NCBI GenBank assembly: GCA_965197495.1
Contig: OZ240210.1
Location: 3,286,001 to 3,350,000 of the forward strand
Direction of reading: 5' to 3'
Length of the DNA: 64,000 bases
Origin: SMYC01 sp965197495
GTDB lineage: Bacteria > Acidobacteriota > Vicinamibacteria > Marinacidobacterales > SMYC01
Shown in pieces: positions 60,620 to 64,000 of this stretch. Positions within the stretch are counted from its first letter, which is position 1; every line of letters starts with the position of its first letter. The notes under the pieces are model-generated. The model did no database searches, was not told the origin of the DNA, and worked only from the letters and a program-made list of their open reading frames with translations. The translations under genes and the position numbers were made by a program.

Positions 60620-62528
60620 GCTGAAGTTCCTGGCTGAAAAAGCCAAGATCCGGTGTTGATCCAATGAGATAGTTGGAATCAATGGTGCTGGCTTCTGTCT
60701 ACACGGTGATACCTTTGAGCAGGTCGTAGGCTCTCTGCTGTTTCGAGTCCGGAGTTGTCGTGACATCGAAGGTGGGCTCGTCGGGTCCGGCTTCCGGTCG
60801 CCGACATTTGTTTCGGACGATGTTGCTGAGAAGGCGCAGCAGCGTGCGGAAGCTGGAAGCTCGACTCCCATCGTCAAGCTTCTTGGTTTGTATCTTGCGC
60901 AGGGCGGCCTCGGAGCGCTTCGCCGGAGCAACCGGGTCACGCCTGGCCTTCGCCTGCTGGTCCTCGTCAGAGAATAGCAGCGGCCGCCAAGCCTCCATCA
61001 TGTGCCACAGGACGTAGTAGGCCAGCATGCACAAGAAGACGTGCGCCCGGACTCGGTTTTCGCGCCGGTGACGAATCGGCCGCACCTTTAGGTCCATGCT
61101 CTTGAAGGAACGAAACGCCCTCTCGACCTGGGTCAGCAACTTGTAGCTGCGCACTGTGTCGTCGGTTTTCATCCGCTGCTCAGCAAGACTGGTGCGGATC
61201 ACGTAGATGCCGTCAAGGGCAGCTTCCGCAGTGACCTTTGTGTCGTCGATTTCGAAGCTAAAGCTGTCGTCGCGAATGTCCAGCTTGAAGTGCTTGCCGA
61301 CTTTGTACTTGTTGAGAACTCTGCCTACCCGCACACCGATTTTATCTTTACCATGCAGCTGACCCCGCCCGATCCGTTGGCGAATCCCTCCGAACTGCTT
61401 AGCGATCGTCCCCATGTGTCGCTTCCACCGCTGGAGCCGTTTGTTGGCGAGCTCAGGCGTCACCTCAAACAGATTCCGCTCGTCGAATAGCCCCATCTGG
61501 AGCACCCCATCGTTGATGAGCTTGCGAATCGGTTCGGGACGCAGAGCGGTAATCCAGTCGACACCGTCCATCTCCCGCAACTCGTCGATCTGGGTCTGGG
61601 TGATCATTCCGCGGTCACCCACCATCACAAACTGCTCGATGCCGAAGCGCTCTTGCACCTTTTCTACCTGAGGCAACAGCGTTTTGGGATCGCCCGTGTT
61701 GCCCTCAAAGACCGATACTGACACGGGGATGCCGCGTTCGTTGGTCAGCAGACCGTAGTTGATCTGCAGCTTGCCTTTCTTGCCGTCACGGTCGTATCCG
61801 AGGCGGGCGATCGGACAACTCACACCCTCGAAGTAGCTTGAGGTTAGGTCATAGAGCGCCAGGCCGTCGTTTTGGAGATGGCGCGCCGCGAGTTTTTTTT
61901 CGATGACCTCCTGGCGTTTGAGAACCCAGTCCATGGCGGCATAGAGATCGTCTTCGCGGGCATCGCTCACCCCCAGGATTTCGGGCAGTGTGGTTGTGTG
62001 CCACCACTGGCTAGTCGCCAGCTTCGACTGCGGTTCGAGGATCCGGGCGACTACCATGGCCACGACCAAATCCCGCTCTGGTGAGTGTCGAGAACCAACG
62101 AGCTTTTCGAAACCGAGCTGTCTCATGGCGCTGAGCACCGCGTCGACGTGGCCATGGTGCCGGGAGCCGTTCTCGACGATTTTGAAGGCGACTTCAACCG
62201 AGACGAGCTTTTCCCCTTTGAGAATGCGTCGGATGGCGTCGACTGCGTCCATGGGCAATTTGGACAAGTTAGCGAGCGTGCGCTTGCGGACGTTTCCGCC
62301 CACCCGATACGACTCACGCAGCAGGACCGCGGGGGTAGAGTTGCGATTGGGGATGATGTGGGTATGCATGCCCACCATAGTATCCTATGTGTCAATATAT
62401 ATCAAACCATAAAAGGCTTTAGACATGCCTACATATTGCATCCCAAAATTAGCCTCTCGGCGTCCCTAAAGACGCGTAATCATTGGAGATTCACACTGTC
62501 AGTGGGTTCATTCGACCAAGGAACTTCA
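60620..62528 (-). mobile_element. IS-B copy 2, complete (about 1.9 kb)
   Basis: It starts GCTGAAGTTCCTGG and ends CCAAGGAACTTCA, flanked by GGCTAG at 60614-60619 and 62529-62534 (the duplication is 5 or 6 bp depending on the end base). It is inserted into IS-A copy 2. It is about 300 bp shorter than IS-A, in line with the single insertion domain of its transposase. Confidence 0.9.
60699..62378 (-). CDS. IS1634-family transposase, 559 aa (IS-B)
   Basis: Same catalytic motifs as IS-A (DLTSSYFEG, VMVGDRGMI, LLTQVERAF), but only one insertion-domain repeat: the sequence passes from RNLFEVTPELANKRLQ directly into the second repeat of IS-A. The N-terminus also differs (GGNVRKRTLANLSKLPMD). 559 residues is close to the usual length of the family, so IS-B probably has the ancestral architecture or a secondary deletion. 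Intact. Confidence 0.92.
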   Translation of the reverse strand: MVGMHTHIIPNRNSTPAVLLRESYRVGGNVRKRTLANLSKLPMDAVDAIRRILKGEKLVSVEVAFKIVENGSRHHGHVDAVLSAMRQLGFEKLVGSRHSPERDLVVAMVVARILEPQSKLATSQWWHTTTLPEILGVSDAREDDLYAAMDWVLKRQEVIEKKLAARHLQNDGLALYDLTSSYFEGVSCPIARLGYDRDGKKGKLQINYGLLTNERGIPVSVSVFEGNTGDPKTLLPQVEKVQERFGIEQFVMVGDRGMITQTQIDELREMDGVDWITALRPEPIRKLINDGVLQMGLFDERNLFEVTPELANKRLQRWKRHMGTIAKQFGGIRQRIGRGQLHGKDKIGVRVGRVLNKYKVGKHFKLDIRDDSFSFEIDDTKVTAEAALDGIYVIRTSLAEQRMKTDDTVRSYKLLTQVERAFRSFKSMDLKVRPIRHRRENRVRAHVFLCMLAYYVLWHMMEAWRPLLFSDEDQQAKARRDPVAPAKRSEAALRKIQTKKLDDGSRASSFRTLLRLLSNIVRNKCRRPEAGPDEPTFDVTTTPDSKQQRAYDLLKGITV

Positions 62529-62984
62529 GGCTAGTCGCCAGCTTCGACTGCGGTTCGAGGATCCGGGCGACTACCATGGCCACGACCAAATCCCGCTCTG
62601 GTGAGTGTCGAGAGCCAACGAGTTTTTCGAAACCGAGCTGTCTCATGGCACTGAGCACCGCGTCGACGTGGCCGTGGTGCCGGGAGCCGTTCTCGACGAT
62701 TTCGAAGGCGTCTTCGAGCGAAACGAGCTTTTGCCCCTTGAGTATGCGTCGGATGGCATCGACCTGCTCGCTCGGCAGTTTGGACAGGTTGGCAAGTGTG
62801 CGCTTGCGCGGTTTCTTGCTCTTGGCATCCCGATAGGACTCACGGAGCAAAACGGCGTGTTTGGAGTTGCGGTTGGGCACGATATCGATATGCATGGCTA
62901 CTATATACACTACCCAGGGAGCGTCACTTCGAAGCGGGTTCCGCCTCCCGGTCTTGGGAGGCAGCGGGCTTCGCCGCCGTGGTG

Positions 62985-64000
62985 TTAGGCGATGCGGCGG
63001 ACGATGGCTAGGCCGAGGCCGACGCCGTCTACACTACTCTTCGGCACGTCCTTCGCACGGTAGAAGGGCTCGAAGATTTGCTCGCGTTCCGCTTCAGGGA
63101 CGCCTGGGCCGCGATCGGAGACGGTGAAGGCCACATTTCCTGGTGTGCCGGGGCGGACGTTCACCTCGACCGTCTTCCCACCCCCGTAGCGGCGAGCATT
63201 CGAGAGCAGGTTTTGGATGAGGCGTCTCAGAAGACGGGCGTCGCCGCGCACGATGGTGATCTCGCCGCTTACGTCCGCGTCGAACTCCGCCGCGACCTCC
63301 GCTACGAGCGCCAAAAGGTCGATCTCTGCGGTACGTTCGACGGCGTCGAGCGTGTCCAGCCGCGCGGCGAGCAAGAGCTCGCCGATGAGCTCATCGAGCA
63401 CAGAGATATCCGCCGAGACGCGCTCCAGGAGCTCCGGCCGTGTTCCCTCGCCTTCACCGAGAAGCTCGGTCGCCACGCGAATGCGTGCGAGCGGAGAGCG
63501 GAGCTCGTGTGAGACTCCGGTCAGGAGCGTCCGTTGTGCCTCGACGAGGCGCTCGATGCGCTTCGCGGCACGGTTGACGCTTCGAGCGAGCCCGGCCACC
63601 TCGTCATTGCCTTCGACGTCGACCCGGGCTCCGAGCCCGCCGGCACCCAGCGCCTCAACTTGCCTCTGGAGGCGTTCTACCCGCCCTGTGAGCCGCCGGA
63701 CGAGCGGATAGGCCCCCAGAGCCACCGCGATGCCAAGAAGCAGCAGGACGGCAAGCGCACCCCCTGGCGCGTGGATCTGTCGATGATGCCGCGCCACCAC
63801 CCACCGGCCGTCAGAAAGACGTAGCGCCAAGGTAAAACCTTTCCCACGCGACGGGATCACGCGGCTCACCGTCCAGCTCTCGCCGGGCGCTGGCAATGGC
63901 GCCCCCGTGGCGGCGATCCGCTCGCCGTCGTCCCAAATAGCCAAGCTGAGGTGCAACGTTTCTTGAAGCCGCTCGAGGGCTGCCCGGAGCTCGGTGTCGG
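62985..64000 (-). CDS. Sensor histidine kinase, 5' end outside window, premature stop
   Basis: The frame continues beyond 64000. Visible parts: a periplasmic sensor tail, a membrane helix (GALAVLLLLGIAVALGAYPLV), HAMP domain, phospho-acceptor H-box LTGVSHELRSPLARI, N-box LIQNLLSNARRYGGG, G1 box DRGPGVPEAE, F-box IFEPFYRAKD and G2 box GVGLGLAIVRRIA. A TAA at 62985-62987 comes directly after the G2 box. In the same frame another 24 codons (HHGGEARCLPRPGGG onward) would complete a normal kinase C-terminus ending at 62910. The codon is probably a recent nonsense mutation. The response-regulator partner would be outside the window. Confidence 0.85.
   Translation of the reverse strand, partial: DTELRAALERLQETLHLSLAIWDDGERIAATGAPLPAPGESWTVSRVIPSRGKGFTLALRLSDGRWVVARHHRQIHAPGGALAVLLLLGIAVALGAYPLVRRLTGRVERLQRQVEALGAGGLGARVDVEGNDEVAGLARSVNRAAKRIERLVEAQRTLLTGVSHELRSPLARIRVATELLGEGEGTRPELLERVSADISVLDELIGELLLAARLDTLDAVERTAEIDLLALVAEVAAEFDADVSGEITIVRGDARLLRRLIQNLLSNARRYGGGKTVEVNVRPGTPGNVAFTVSDRGPGVPEAEREQIFEPFYRAKDVPKSSVDGVGLGLAIVRRIA

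Larger units (their letters stand above)
56786..62910 (-). pseudogene. IS-A copy 2 transposase in three pieces
   Basis: C-terminal part 56786-57173, middle part 59398-60613 (from the acidic core region, DLTSSYFEG through SFKSMDL) and N-terminal part 62535-62910 (MYIVAMHIDIVPNRNSK). Removing IS-A copy 3 and IS-B copy 2, each with one target duplication, would restore a 663-residue frame. As it stands it is inactive. Confidence 0.88.
56708..62912 (-). mobile_element. IS-A copy 2, interrupted twice and missing its right end
   Basis: It starts CTGAAGTTCC after TTTAGG (56702-56707). It is interrupted at 57174 by IS-A copy 3 (TTTAGG duplication) and at 60614 by IS-B copy 2 (GGCTAG duplication). 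The last part resumes at 62529 and stops at 62912, within ACTATATACACTA, about 140 bp short of the expected end, where histidine-kinase sequence begins. The right end was therefore deleted. Confidence 0.88.

Noticed and set aside
1..64000. tRNA, rRNA or other known structured RNA genes
   Set aside because: I looked for cloverleaf arms, GGTTCGAAT-type T-loops and rRNA anchors on both strands and recognised none; a covariance-model scan was not possible.

Overview
The window looks like a chromosomal contig of a high-GC, diderm (outer-membrane) bacterium. It carries lspA/lgt, a TolC-type channel, TonB/ExbB/ExbD genes, secDF and a GWxTD-domain protein. GWxTD proteins plus tandem-fused UvrA and Gly/Pro-rich TonB proteins make Acidobacteriota or a close relative my best guess; this is inference, since no rRNA is present.

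Layout. (1) 1-6194: an insertion-sequence nest. An ISL3-family element (with an IS200-like element and a 189-bp TTAA-flanked mini-element inside it) sits in the 5' end of an unrecognised multicopy gene, here called gene X; a 2.2-kb IS1634-like element (IS-A) also interrupts gene X. (2) 6471-13545: phosphodiesterase, rluD, lgt, lspA on the minus strand; a receiver/degenerate-GGDEF protein and a GNAT protein on the plus strand. (3) 13678-20119: a second, inverted copy of the gene X/ISL3 nest, further interrupted by an IS3-family element and flanked by 264-bp direct repeats. (4) 20205-24996: pyrR-pyrB-pyrC followed by three genes, all joined by 4-bp overlaps. (5) 25097-33688: a small basic protein, heptamer repeats, tolC-like gene, truA, and a 1873-residue double UvrA. 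(6) 34027-36333: a third ISL3 copy with an intact transposase. (7) 36395-46325: GWxTD protein, uppS-cdsA-dxr-rseP, an enolase-superfamily racemase/OSBS, a HEAT-cyclophilin lipoprotein and a HAD phosphatase. (8) 46371-50911: a 24-residue Lys/Ala peptide gene, tgt-yajC-secD-secF. (9) 50984-56169: two TonB proteins, ExbB, two ExbD and a double-FHA protein with an octapeptide repeat. (10) 56170-62912: at least five nested IS1634-like copies. (11) 62913-64000: the 3' part of a sensor histidine kinase gene with a premature stop.

The housekeeping blocks are consistent with ordinary vertical inheritance: uppS-cdsA-dxr-rseP make and process envelope lipids, lspA-lgt mature lipoproteins, yajC-secDF assist export, and tonB-exbBD energise the outer membrane. 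Almost all the unusual material is mobile DNA. The insertions can be ordered. ISL3 entered gene X first (both copies share the same target duplication). The gene X unit was then duplicated. IS-A and the mini-element later hit copy 1 only, and IS3 hit copy 2 only. Gene X, a protein with a winged-helix-like C-terminus and two copies ending at the same base pair in different surroundings, is the best candidate for an undescribed mobile family. Other points of interest are an IS200 element flipped at an identical junction, an IS that inserts into a target motif (TTTAGG) carried in its own transposase gene, and the tandem UvrA.
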